A stretch of 16,533 bases of DNA from Nitrospirota bacterium (lineage in GTDB: Bacteria; Nitrospirota_A; Leptospirillia; Leptospirillales; Leptospirillaceae). The notes below the pieces were generated by a model. It saw only the letters and a list, made by a program, of their open reading frames with translations. It did no database searches and was not told the DNA's origin. The stretch covers positions 1 through 16,533 of the forward strand of contig JAMCWZ010000055.1 in the NCBI GenBank assembly GCA_023480765.1, written 5' to 3'. Position 1 is the stretch's first letter. Each line of letters starts with the position of its first letter. Positions 1 to 7,041 of the stretch are shown here, piece by piece. Made by a program: the position numbers and the translations under genes.

Positions 1-688
1 CGCGGAGTGTCTTGTGTGTGGAGGTCGTGACGAAGTCGGCGTAGGGAAAGGGGGAAGGGTGCATTCCGGCTGCCACGAGACCCGCAAAATGCGCCATGTC
101 CACAAGGAGATGGGCGCCGACCTCATCGGCAACTTTTCGGAAAAACGAAAAGTCAATGATCCTTGGATAGGCACTGGCTCCCGCAATGATGATCTTGGGT
201 TTGTGCTGTCGGGCAAGACTTTCGACCTGATCGTAGTCAATCAGACCGGTATCTTTTCGTACGCCATAAAACACCGCTTTGTAGTAATGTCCGGAAAAAG
301 AGACCGGACTCCCGTGAGTAAGGTGCCCCCCGTGAGCCAGGTTCATTCCCAGAATGGTATCTCCGGGGTTGATGGAAGCGAGATAAACTGCCATGTTTGC
401 CTGGGATCCGGAGTGGGGCTGAACGTTTGCATGTTCTGCGCCGAAGAGACTCTTGGCCCGTTCGATGGCGAGGGTTTCCACCTTGTCGACCGCTTCGCAT
501 CCGGCGTAATAACGGCGTCCTGGATAACCCTCTGCGTATTTGTTCGTCATCACGGATCCGACAGCTTCAAGAACGGGCCGGCTCACGTAATTTTCCGAGG
601 CGATCAGAATCAGTTTTTCCTGTTCCCTCCGGATTTCATCGGAAATTGCTCCATGGACTTCAGGGTCCGATTGTATGAGCCAGGACAT
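1..688 (-). CDS. glyA: Serine hydroxymethyltransferase, 3' end cut by window edge
   Basis: PLP enzyme of the cytoplasm that interconverts serine plus tetrahydrofolate with glycine plus 5,10-methylene-tetrahydrofolate. Reading the minus strand from ATG at 688 gives 229 codons starting [20 protein letters not shown]. Family hallmarks follow in order: [16 protein letters not shown] (about 21-36), [17 protein letters not shown] (about 50-66), an HGGHLTHG stretch, [14 protein letters not shown], and at the cut edge STHKTLR, whose Lys (about residue 226) is the PLP-binding lysine. Normal length is about 410-420 residues, so roughly 190 C-terminal residues lie beyond base 1. The start follows an AAAGGA-like ribosome site and lies 27 bases after the rpiB stop, so the two genes are probably co-transcribed. 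Identity is very secure. Confidence 0.97.
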   Translation of the reverse strand, partial: MSWLIQSDPEVHGAISDEIRREQEKLILIASENYVSRPVLEAVGSVMTNKYAEGYPGRRYYAGCEAVDKVETLAIERAKSLFGAEHANVQPHSGSQANMAVYLASINPGDTILGMNLAHGGHLTHGSPVSFSGHYYKAVFYGVRKDTGLIDYDQVESLARQHKPKIIIAGASAYPRIIDFSFFRKVADEVGAHLLVDMAHFAGLVAAGMHPSPFPYADFVTTSTHKTLR

Positions 689-715
689 TGGCTTTTGATC
701 CTTTCGGAAAGACTG

Positions 716-1192
716 TTAAGACTGCCCTGTGCTTCCAGGGGATTCAAGGGCAGAGATCTCGTCAATTCTTCGTTGGTGCCGGCCACCTTCGAAGGATGCG
801 GAGAGAAAGAGTCTGGTCCAGGTGTGGGCCTGCTCTAGAGAGATTTCCCGTCCGCCGAAACAAATAACATTGGCATTGTTATGCCGGTGGGCAAGACTGG
901 CTGTCTCATCGTTGTAAACGAGCGCCGCCCGGATGCCCCTGATTTTGTTGGCGGCAATGGATACACCGATGCCGGTTCCGCAGAGGAGAATGCCAATATC
1001 TCCCTCTCCGGCGTGCAGGGCACGGGCGACTTTTTCAGCATAATCGGGATAGTCGACAGATTCTTCGGAGAATGTCCCGACATCCAGAAGGGGATAACCA
1101 TCTTTTTCCAGACGTTTCCGTAAGGATTCTTTCAGGGGATAACCGGCGTGGTCGGATCCGATGACAATACGAGCTTGTAAAGATTCCATCAT
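716..1192 (-). CDS. rpiB: Ribose-5-phosphate isomerase B
   Basis: Interconverts ribose 5-phosphate and ribulose 5-phosphate in the non-oxidative pentose phosphate pathway. The 158-residue protein shows the RpiB/LacAB signatures in order: IGSDHAGYPLKESL near the N-terminus, VDYPDYAEKVA, the CGTGIGVSIAANK loop containing the catalytic Cys, GIRAALVYND, a HNNANV segment, and FEGGRHQRRIDEI near the C-terminus. Length is typical (about 145-160). Two adjacent ATG codons (1192 and 1189) could both serve; an AAGG lies about 10 bases upstream. A rpiB-glyA order is common in bacteria and is seen here, with glyA 27 bases downstream. No convincing promoter was found in the 85 bases separating it from the divergent lipoprotein. 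Confidence 0.95.
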   Translation of the reverse strand: MMESLQARIVIGSDHAGYPLKESLRKRLEKDGYPLLDVGTFSEESVDYPDYAEKVARALHAGEGDIGILLCGTGIGVSIAANKIRGIRAALVYNDETASLAHRHNNANVICFGGREISLEQAHTWTRLFLSASFEGGRHQRRIDEISALESPGSTGQS

Positions 1193-1313
1193 GATTCTTA
1201 ACCTTGGAATAAAGATGTTACAAAATGGGGCGGATCTTTTGCCGACAGAAGAAAAATGATCTCAATTTTTCGTTGGCATGTCAATTATGGGTTATCATAA
1301 GTATAGGATTAAA

Positions 1314-1823
1314 TTGGATAAAATAAAGAAGGCTTTTGTTCATTTTATAGCATCGAGCTTTTTTCTTGTTTCGGCGGGATGTTCTTCCTCCGTCTGGAAC
1401 AATCCGCACGGTCTGTTGGGAGGCCTTTTTAGTGGATCTTCCGGAGGGACGTCGGGGAACAGGCCGGTTCCACAGAGCGACGCATCCTACCAAAATGCAT
1501 CAAAAACACAATCTTCAGCTCCGCCAGACCGTTCTGGAAACGGATTTTCCAGCATTTCTCCCCCCCGATTTATCCATATCGTCCCTTTTGAAGAGGGTGA
1601 CGGTTTTTATCTCCAGTGGACCCGGGTGACCGGGGCGACGGATTATCTGCTTTACAGCGAAGGAATCCTCGTGGCGGACATTCCCCGGAACGTTTATCAA
1701 ATCCATGGACTTCTCCCCTGCCGAGCCTACAAATTTTCAATCTGGAGTTCGAATGGTTCCGTCTTGTCGAAAAAACCTCTGACTGTCCATGCCAGGACCC
1801 TGGGATGTCTCCGGACACGTTAG
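1314..1823 (+). CDS. Small lipoprotein with fibronectin type III-like domain
   Basis: Probable exported lipoprotein of unknown function. The N-terminus reads DKIKK, then a hydrophobic stretch and the lipobox LVSAGC, so the mature protein would start at that Cys. A Ser/Gly/Pro-rich linker follows (about 35-80). The C-terminal part resembles a fibronectin III fold: FYLQWTRVTGATDYLLYSEG, then YQIHGLLPCRAYKFSIWSSN. I chose TTG at 1314 because AGGA sits 5 bases before it and it gives a compact signal peptide (M-DKIKK-hydrophobic-C23). The first ATG is at 1278 with a second at 1287; neither has a visible ribosome site, and from 1278 the protein is 181 residues. The same contig uses GTG and TTG starts elsewhere. 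No enzymatic motif is seen. Confidence 0.75.
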   Translation: MDKIKKAFVHFIASSFFLVSAGCSSSVWNNPHGLLGGLFSGSSGGTSGNRPVPQSDASYQNASKTQSSAPPDRSGNGFSSISPPRFIHIVPFEEGDGFYLQWTRVTGATDYLLYSEGILVADIPRNVYQIHGLLPCRAYKFSIWSSNGSVLSKKPLTVHARTLGCLRTR

Positions 1824-1840
1824 CTTTCAGTCAGGATTGA

Positions 1841-1871
1841 TTGACAACGGCGAAAACTTTTACCATATCAT
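1841..1871 (+). promoter_or_regulatory. Possible sigma70-type promoter for the kinase pair
   Basis: TTGACA (1841-1846, perfect -35 consensus) and TATCAT (1866-1871) are separated by 19 bases, slightly long. A start site near 1878 would give a leader of about 50 bases before the kinase at 1931. It lies in the only gap (1824-1930) between the lipoprotein and the kinases. Inference from sequence only. Confidence 0.45.
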
Positions 1872-1930
1872 AAACCTTCAGAATATTTTCATGCCATCGT
1901 TAGTCGCATGCACCCAGGGAGATCAGCGGC

Positions 1931-2620
1931 ATGGAAAAAACTTCACAATACCCGGGGACCCTGATCGCGATCGAGGGTACGGATGGTTCCGGTAAAACGA
2001 CTCAGTCTGAACTGCTCAAGCACTTTTTTGAATCCCGGGGGCAAGGGGTTGTTCTGTCTCCATGCAATACAGCAGAACTGATTCGGGGAGCAATTTCAAA
2101 GCTGAAAGAACGGAACACCCTTGATCCGGTGACGTTCTGTTTTCTTTACGCAGCCGATTTTGTTGACCGGTTTGAACATGTCATTATTCCGGCCCTTGCA
2201 TCAGGCAAGGTCGTCATTGCCGAGCAATATGTCTATACCGTGTTTGCCAGGGCGATGATTCGGGGGATTGAACAAGACTGGATTCGCAAGATGTTTGACT
2301 TTGCCCTGACTCCTGCAAGGACTTTTTATCTTGATGTCCGCTTTGAAGACCTCTTGAACAGAATTCAGTGGAAATCCCGGGATGAAAGATATTTTGATTA
2401 TTATGAAGCGGGGATGGACCTGAATCTTGCAAACCGGAAAAAGGATTCCTTTGTCATCTATCAAAAAAGACTGATTGAGATTTATCGGGAAATGGCCTTG
2501 TCCGATGGCTTTGAAACGGTCGATGCAATGAAGCCAATCCAGTTACAGCAACTGGAGCTCCGACAATCCATCTCGCAGATACTCCGGAACCGGAGTCGCC
2601 GTAAAGGAAGCCGTTCATGA
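1931..2620 (+). CDS. Thymidylate kinase-like protein, divergent copy 1
   Basis: P-loop nucleoside-monophosphate kinase of the thymidylate kinase family (canonical reaction dTMP + ATP to dTDP + ADP). The 229-residue protein has the Walker A loop EGTDGSGKTTQ (15-25), a helical AADFVDRFEHVIIPAL region and a C-terminal YYEAGMDL stretch where canonical enzymes carry the lid. The family's DR(Y/H) motif, conserved in its neighbour, reads EQY here (98-100), so both the acidic and the arginine residue are changed. The TREPGG-type loop of canonical enzymes is also absent (SPCNTAEL instead). It is a clear tandem paralogue of the next gene and overlaps it by ATGA, implying translational coupling. GGGAG at 1917-1921 supports the start. 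Catalysis of the dTMP reaction is uncertain; a different substrate or a structural partner role is possible. Confidence 0.8.
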   Translation: MEKTSQYPGTLIAIEGTDGSGKTTQSELLKHFFESRGQGVVLSPCNTAELIRGAISKLKERNTLDPVTFCFLYAADFVDRFEHVIIPALASGKVVIAEQYVYTVFARAMIRGIEQDWIRKMFDFALTPARTFYLDVRFEDLLNRIQWKSRDERYFDYYEAGMDLNLANRKKDSFVIYQKRLIEIYREMALSDGFETVDAMKPIQLQQLELRQSISQILRNRSRRKGSRS

Positions 2621-3270
2621 CAAGCCATTCATTTCCGGGCAGACTGATTGTCGTCGAGGGGATTGACGGGTCGGGAAAGTCCACTCAGATCGAACTTCTC
2701 GAAAACTATCTCCGGATCAAGGGATTCGGAGTTTTGAGAAACGCATGGAATTCGAGCCAGGAAATCTCCCCCATTATCAAGAAGGCAAAGAAAAAACAGC
2801 TTCTCACCCCTTATGGATTCAGTCTGCTGCACGCAGCGGATTTCAGCTATCGTTACACACACGAAATTCTTCCTGCTCTGAATGCAGGAAAGATTGTCCT
2901 TTCAGACAGGTACATCTATACAGCCATTGCCCGGGACGCTGCCCGGGGGATTCCCCGGGACTGGCTCGTCAATAATTTTCGCTTTGCCATTCGTCCGGAC
3001 CTGACCTTCTTTTTCCGGATGGACCCTGCATTGGCCTATGACCGGATCACCCAGGTCCGGGATATCAAGTACTACGAAGCAGGGCTCGATATGGAGCTTT
3101 CGATGAATCCCCGGGAGTCTTATATCCTTTTTCAGTCCCGCGTTCTCGAGGGGTACGAAAGTTTGGCCAAGGAACACGGATTTTCCGTTCTCGACGGAGC
3201 GAAGCCTGTAGAGGAGACACAGCGGGTTGTCAGACGACTCGTGAATTCCCTGATACAATCCCTGCTCTAA
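2617..3270 (+). CDS. Thymidylate kinase-like protein, copy 2
   Basis: Second member of the kinase pair, 217 residues. Walker A is EGIDGSGKSTQ (14-24) and the DRY motif is intact (97-99, within LSDRYIYTAIAR). The lid-side motif YYEAGLDM matches copy 1. Like copy 1, it lacks the canonical REPGGT loop (NAWNSSQE instead), so both belong to a divergent subgroup and not to the standard housekeeping Tmk. The ATG overlaps the stop of copy 1 (ATGA at 2617-2620), suggesting a coupled, possibly heterodimeric pair in which this is the catalytically better-preserved member. Its stop overlaps the stop of the convergent ppx gene, leaving no room for a terminator. Fold assignment is secure; the substrate is inferred. 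Confidence 0.82.
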   Translation: MTSHSFPGRLIVVEGIDGSGKSTQIELLENYLRIKGFGVLRNAWNSSQEISPIIKKAKKKQLLTPYGFSLLHAADFSYRYTHEILPALNAGKIVLSDRYIYTAIARDAARGIPRDWLVNNFRFAIRPDLTFFFRMDPALAYDRITQVRDIKYYEAGLDMELSMNPRESYILFQSRVLEGYESLAKEHGFSVLDGAKPVEETQRVVRRLVNSLIQSLL

Positions 3271-4823
3271 TGGTGGTGGGCTCCTCCCTGGGGAGGGACA
3301 TATCGCATCCATTGGATGATCACGTTTCGTCCTTTCCCCAGATCTCTCTCCTGGGTCTGGATGAGGGTGGATTCGAAATGATTGTCCTCGTCCGAATTCC
3401 CCGGGTCTGCAATCATCAGATAGGGGTCTGTGTAGGAGAGGACAGGCGATCTGCCACCGGAAAAAAGAAGGGCGTCCCGGGCCAAGGTTGTCAGACGGGC
3501 ATAGTGATTGACCTTGTTGATCTGGTCGGGGGTCAACATGTCTGAGAACGGTTTCATGTTCTTCCGGAAATCCTGTTCCTGGGGATTTCGACTTCGAATG
3601 AGTGCCAGTGTGATCATGACACGTTCAGGGTGGCTGAATCCCTGAAGGTCCTCTTCCAGAAAAAGTGGGCCGATGTTCGAGGTATCGGTAACCGGATGAA
3701 AATAAAGGGGAGTCATGGAAAGGGTGCTGACAGTGGAGAGGAGAATCCTCTGCCGGGGATCGGAAAACGTGTCCGGATAGAGTGCCATTCCGAGAGCTAG
3801 CGTCAGTTTTCGATGGTTGCGCGAATCACGGTAGCTTCCATATTTTCTCGATATTCGACGTAACGTGAGTTTTGCCGGACTTTCCGAAAATTTTTCCCTG
3901 CCACCCCTGTAGTACTCCATGAAGAGGCCATAGCGAAGACCTTGTTGAGACACCGTCAGGGATTCGCTCCGGAAAAGATCCAGAATACGGGAAATCAAGA
4001 GAATTCCCGCCGGCAGAATATCGGCACGGTCGCGTGGAATGCCCAGCACCTCGCTCCTCTGGGAGAACGACATTTCCCGGACGGAGGTCATGATCCGGTC
4101 CATTTCTCGTTTTTGCACAACGTATTGATGAACGATCGGATAGAGCGGGTATTTTTGGAGACGCTGGGAAATTCTCGCGATTTGGCGGACGGTACCTCCG
4201 ACTCCGACGAGCCGGGGGGCTGACGAAAGGAGAGACGAAGGAGCTTCCGAAAGAACCCGGTCGATGTGTTTTTCCAGCTTTTTCCATTCGCGGGTTGTGG
4301 GACCCTGATTCTTTCGAAAGAAAAGTTCGGTCAGTCGGACGGCCCCCAGGGGAAGGGTACAGACGGTGTCCATCTGACCCTTTCGGACGCTGATGAACTC
4401 GGTGCTGCCTCCACCCACATCGAATACAACGCCATCGTCGAGGTCAAGGCTGTTTTTGACCCCAAAGTAACTGTAAAATGCTTCTTCTTCCCCGGATAAG
4501 ACTTCGATCTTGTAAGGAAGATTGGAGCCCAGCAGTTCGAGAACGTCCGCCTGATTTTTGGCGTCACGGACAGCACTTGTCGCGACGCATCGAATATGGT
4601 CGGCGCGATGGAAGGCGATCAGAGAGGAAAATTTTTCGAGAGCCAGTTTTGCTCTTTCCAGAGATTCGCGTGTAATCGTTGTTTCATTGTACATCCCCGA
4701 AGAAATGCGAGCCGTTTCTTTTTGTTTTTCGACAAGCCAGTAATCTGAACCACGGCGTGCAAGAATTTCAAGCCGCATGGAATTCGATCCGATATCAATA
4801 ATCGCGATTTTTTCAAGACTCAT
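3267..4823 (-). CDS. ppx: Ppx/GppA exopolyphosphatase or pppGpp phosphatase
   Basis: Hydrolyses terminal phosphate from polyphosphate and/or pppGpp; the family does not separate the two by sequence alone. From ATG at 4823 the protein has 518 residues. ASKHA phosphate-binding motifs appear in order: IIDIGSNSMRLEI (about 8-20), CVATSAVRDA (79-88), SGEEEAFYSYFGV with the catalytic Glu (110-122), FDVGGGSTEF (134-143), LPLGAVRLTELF, and LVGVGGTVRQIARI. The C-terminal half is the HD-like domain, rather degenerate here (HPVTDTSN, then GFSHPERV). The protein ends in three His. The open frame runs up to 5120, but GGGAG 7 bases before 4823 and the promoter at 4865-4892 place the start at 4823. It is convergent with the kinase pair, stops overlapping by four bases. 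Confidence 0.9.
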   Translation of the reverse strand: MSLEKIAIIDIGSNSMRLEILARRGSDYWLVEKQKETARISSGMYNETTITRESLERAKLALEKFSSLIAFHRADHIRCVATSAVRDAKNQADVLELLGSNLPYKIEVLSGEEEAFYSYFGVKNSLDLDDGVVFDVGGGSTEFISVRKGQMDTVCTLPLGAVRLTELFFRKNQGPTTREWKKLEKHIDRVLSEAPSSLLSSAPRLVGVGGTVRQIARISQRLQKYPLYPIVHQYVVQKREMDRIMTSVREMSFSQRSEVLGIPRDRADILPAGILLISRILDLFRSESLTVSQQGLRYGLFMEYYRGGREKFSESPAKLTLRRISRKYGSYRDSRNHRKLTLALGMALYPDTFSDPRQRILLSTVSTLSMTPLYFHPVTDTSNIGPLFLEEDLQGFSHPERVMITLALIRSRNPQEQDFRKNMKPFSDMLTPDQINKVNHYARLTTLARDALLFSGGRSPVLSYTDPYLMIADPGNSDEDNHFESTLIQTQERDLGKGRNVIIQWMRYVPPQGGAHHH

Positions 4824-4864
4824 GCCCAGACTCCCTTGTCCGTGTCGTGTGCTTGTCTTCTGCC

Positions 4865-4892
4865 AGTATAGTGTATTTTGGGACGCGGGCAA
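4865..4892 (-). promoter_or_regulatory. Sigma70-type promoter for ppx
   Basis: On the minus strand, TTGCCC (plus-strand 4887-4892) and TATACT (4865-4870) are spaced by 16 bases, about 40 bases upstream of the ppx ATG at 4823. It lies in the 98-base divergent gap and would overlap any plus-strand promoter for the outer-membrane gene. Confidence 0.6.
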
Positions 4893-4907
4893 TATGGCGT
4901 ATTGGCT

Positions 4908-4913
4908 GGAGGG
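4908..4913 (+). promoter_or_regulatory. Ribosome binding site that sets the GTG start at 4922
   Basis: GGAGGG, a strong Shine-Dalgarno sequence, lies 8 bases before GTG at 4922. The longer open frame from ATG at 4847 lacks such a site and would place the signal peptide about 40 residues inside the protein. Confidence 0.7.
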
Positions 4914-4921
4914 ACCCATCT

Positions 4922-6217
4922 GTGAGAACAAGAAGATGCGCTCTGGGCTCCGGCAAAGGCCCGGTCTCCATTCTGCTTCTGATTTTTCTTTTGCTGAAAG
5001 CAAATGTCGGTGCAGCAGATCCTTTGTCTCCGGATTTATCCCAGCCGACATCCGGTGAAAGTTCCTCTTCTGCGGCCGTTCCAGAAAATTCTTCTGGAAA
5101 ATCCGGTCCGGCATCCTCAAAAACGAAGAAAATTCAACGATCGAAGACTTCCGGGCGGCCGAATGGTCTGTCTTTGCAAAAACCTTCAGGAGTCACCGGG
5201 AATTCCACCGGAGCAACGCAAACAAAAACAAAAAAGGAGAGGAAAAAATCTTCACTCCCCCCTTTGTCAAGAAATGGGCCGGACGCTCTGGCGGCTTACC
5301 GCCACACATGGAATCCTATTACAGGGGGACCAGAGTTTTTGCCGATTGCAGACACGTTGCCGGAAGGGGAGCTGAATGGAAGGATGTTTTTTTATTCCCG
5401 ATTTACGGAAGCGCAGTACACGGCTTCGGGGGGAATACAGGGACTGCCAAGCGGATTTTATCAGACACAGCTTCTTTTGCTGGGAGCAGTCTATTACGGC
5501 CTGACCACCAATGATGAGCTGGTCCTCCTGCCTTCCCTGATTTCGACCTTTTCATCGTCGAATGGACAAAATTTGTATGGGACAGGGTTGAATGATTTCA
5601 CATTTGGAATCAAGCATCGGTGGGTCATTCAGGACCCAAACAGTTGGCGGCCATCCATTGCCACTCCCTTTCTGATTACGTTGCCGACAACGACCTGGCT
5701 GGGGACGCCTGTTCCCAAAGGCGGACTGCCTCCGCTCTCTGTGGTTCCATCAACCCATTTTGGGTCCTATGCTCTCACAACTGGTCTGTTTATCCGAAAA
5801 AATGTGAAACCTTTCCGCCTTTATTCAGATTTTTTCTATACGTTTAATGTTCCGACCAATGGTGTTTTGCCTGGAAAGACGGCAGAACAACAAATCCAGT
5901 ACGGAGATCTGGCCCAGTACCGGTTTGGAGTGGAGGATGTCTTTAATGATGAAACCGGCTTTGGAGCGCTTCTGGAATTTGTCGGACTTTCGGGGCTCCC
6001 TTTCAGTATTGATGGAATCGGGCCATCGGTCACGCCCACAAACTTTAACCTGATGGGACTCCAGCCAACGATCGAATACAATTTGACCTCCCGTCTGATG
6101 TTCTCAGCAGGAGTGCTTCTTCCCGTCTTTGGGAATAATGAATACATGGCCGTCATTCCCAACTTCTCTCTCTGGTATTACTGGGGAGCCGTTAACGGGA
6201 AGCTGATGCCGAGATAG
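4922..6217 (+). CDS. Exported, probable outer-membrane beta-barrel protein
   Basis: About 431 residues from GTG. A basic start (RTRR) and hydrophobic stretch SILLLIFLLLKANVGA form a signal peptide, with likely cleavage before ADPLS (about residue 32). Residues about 32-118 form an unusual Ser/Thr/Lys/Pro/Gly-rich linker containing clusters such as TKTKKERKKSS. The remainder alternates aromatic and polar residues in beta-barrel style (FYSRFTEAQYT, FGIKHRWVI, LYSDFFYTFNV, IEYNLTSRLMFSAGVLLPVFG, FSLWYYWGAV). It resembles the loosely defined outer-membrane transporter group annotated as phenol meta-pathway-like (Phenol_MetA_deg), though that name carries no substrate information. It does not end in the usual C-terminal aromatic residue (ends KLMPR). 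It is divergent from ppx and is followed by the quinone-unit promoter. Export is well supported; function is unknown. Confidence 0.7.
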   Translation: MRTRRCALGSGKGPVSILLLIFLLLKANVGAADPLSPDLSQPTSGESSSSAAVPENSSGKSGPASSKTKKIQRSKTSGRPNGLSLQKPSGVTGNSTGATQTKTKKERKKSSLPPLSRNGPDALAAYRHTWNPITGGPEFLPIADTLPEGELNGRMFFYSRFTEAQYTASGGIQGLPSGFYQTQLLLLGAVYYGLTTNDELVLLPSLISTFSSSNGQNLYGTGLNDFTFGIKHRWVIQDPNSWRPSIATPFLITLPTTTWLGTPVPKGGLPPLSVVPSTHFGSYALTTGLFIRKNVKPFRLYSDFFYTFNVPTNGVLPGKTAEQQIQYGDLAQYRFGVEDVFNDETGFGALLEFVGLSGLPFSIDGIGPSVTPTNFNLMGLQPTIEYNLTSRLMFSAGVLLPVFGNNEYMAVIPNFSLWYYWGAVNGKLMPR

Positions 6218-6256
6218 AGACCTGACGGGGACAGTGGCCTGGGAAACCGGAAAGGA

Positions 6257-6272
6257 CCCTTTGCGTAAAGGG
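6257..6272. repeat. Perfect inverted repeat overlapping the ubiE -35 element
   Basis: CCCTTT (6257-6262), loop GCGT, AAAGGG (6267-6272). It covers the candidate -35 hexamer TTGCGT (6261-6266) and is not followed by a T tract, so it looks more like an operator or weak hairpin than a terminator. Confidence 0.4.
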
Positions 6273-6290
6273 CAAGGGATTACATATAAT
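6261..6290 (+). promoter_or_regulatory. Sigma70-type promoter of the quinone unit
   Basis: TTGCGT (6261-6266) and a perfect TATAAT (6285-6290) with 18-base spacing. The -10 element ends only 9 bases before the ATG at 6300, so transcription from it would start around 6297 and give a nearly leaderless message. Confidence 0.6.
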
Positions 6291-6299
6291 CGGAGAATC

Positions 6300-7040
6300 A
6301 TGAAAACATATACTTTGCCGGATACGAATGAAAAAGAAACAGTCGTGCAGAACATGTTTACTTCTGCCGCCACTGCATATGACATTAACAATACCGTTCT
6401 GAGTTTCGGCCTACATCATCTCTGGAAACGGCTGACGATCTCCCTTCTGGATATACAGGAAGGAAACACCGTGATCGATCTGTGCGGAGGAACGGCGGAC
6501 CTGTCCCTCCTTGCGGCCTCAAAATCCGGAAAGACCGGCCATGTTCTGACGATGGACCTGAATTTTGCAATGCTCCGGATTGGCCTGGAGAAGGTGAAGG
6601 CAAAACAGTCTGCCAGTAAGGAAAAGTGTTCTGTCGCTATCGTTCAGGCGAATGCCGAATTCCTTTCTCTCAGGGACTCTTCAGTGGATAGGCTCGTTGT
6701 CGGCTTTGGTCTCAGAAACGTCTCCCACCTGGATGCTGCCTTGTCAGAAATATATCGGGTTCTGAAGCCGGGGGGGCGTTTTGCGTGTCTTGAGTTCTCA
6801 ACGCCGGTGAATAGTCTCTGGCGGCAAATGTACAAGTTCTATTCTTTTGCCCTGCTGCCATCGATCGGCAAAATCGTGTCAGGAGACCAGACAGGGATCT
6901 ATGAATATTTGCCCGCATCGATTTCCCGTTTTCCGAACCAGGAAACCTTTTGCTCCATGATACAGAAGGCGGGCTTCCGGGAGGTATCTTACCGGAACCT
7001 TTCGGGCGGCATCGTTGCGATCCATATGGGAGTCCGTTGA
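6300..7040 (+). CDS. ubiE: UbiE/MenG-family quinone C-methyltransferase
   Basis: SAM-dependent C-methyltransferase of the UbiE/COQ5/MenG family, which methylates the ring of a prenylated benzoquinol or demethylmenaquinol. The 246-residue protein shows the family's N-terminal pattern NMFTSAATAYDINNTVLSFG (19-37), SAM motif I VIDLCGGTADLSLL (58-71), GFGLRNV (135-141), LKPGGRFACLEFS (155-167), and the C-terminal SGDQTGIYEYLPASISRFP (194-212). ATG 6300 was chosen because GGAG precedes it and the length fits; the open frame extends to 6234, but that part would include the promoter. The context with UbiC-like and UbiA proteins favours a benzoquinone over a naphthoquinone substrate. The next gene follows by one base, so it heads a four-gene unit. 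Confidence 0.93.
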   Translation: MKTYTLPDTNEKETVVQNMFTSAATAYDINNTVLSFGLHHLWKRLTISLLDIQEGNTVIDLCGGTADLSLLAASKSGKTGHVLTMDLNFAMLRIGLEKVKAKQSASKEKCSVAIVQANAEFLSLRDSSVDRLVVGFGLRNVSHLDAALSEIYRVLKPGGRFACLEFSTPVNSLWRQMYKFYSFALLPSIGKIVSGDQTGIYEYLPASISRFPNQETFCSMIQKAGFREVSYRNLSGGIVAIHMGVR

Positions 7041-7041
7041 T

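Noticed and set aside
14..838. Long plus-strand reading frame of 274 codons
   Set aside because: It is antisense to glyA and the end of rpiB, both with unmistakable family motifs; the product has no recognisable domain.
3258..3300. Three-His C-terminus of Ppx as a vector-derived His tag
   Set aside because: Only three His, encoded in a natural overlap with the neighbouring kinase gene, and no vector sequence adjoins it.
4847..4921. ATG start at 4847 for the barrel protein
   Set aside because: No ribosome site there, and the signal peptide would be buried about 40 residues in; GTG 4922 has GGAGGG at good spacing.
4824..5120. N-terminal extension of ppx up to 5120
   Set aside because: It would overlap the divergent barrel gene and the ppx promoter; the ribosome site and family N-terminus place the start at 4823.
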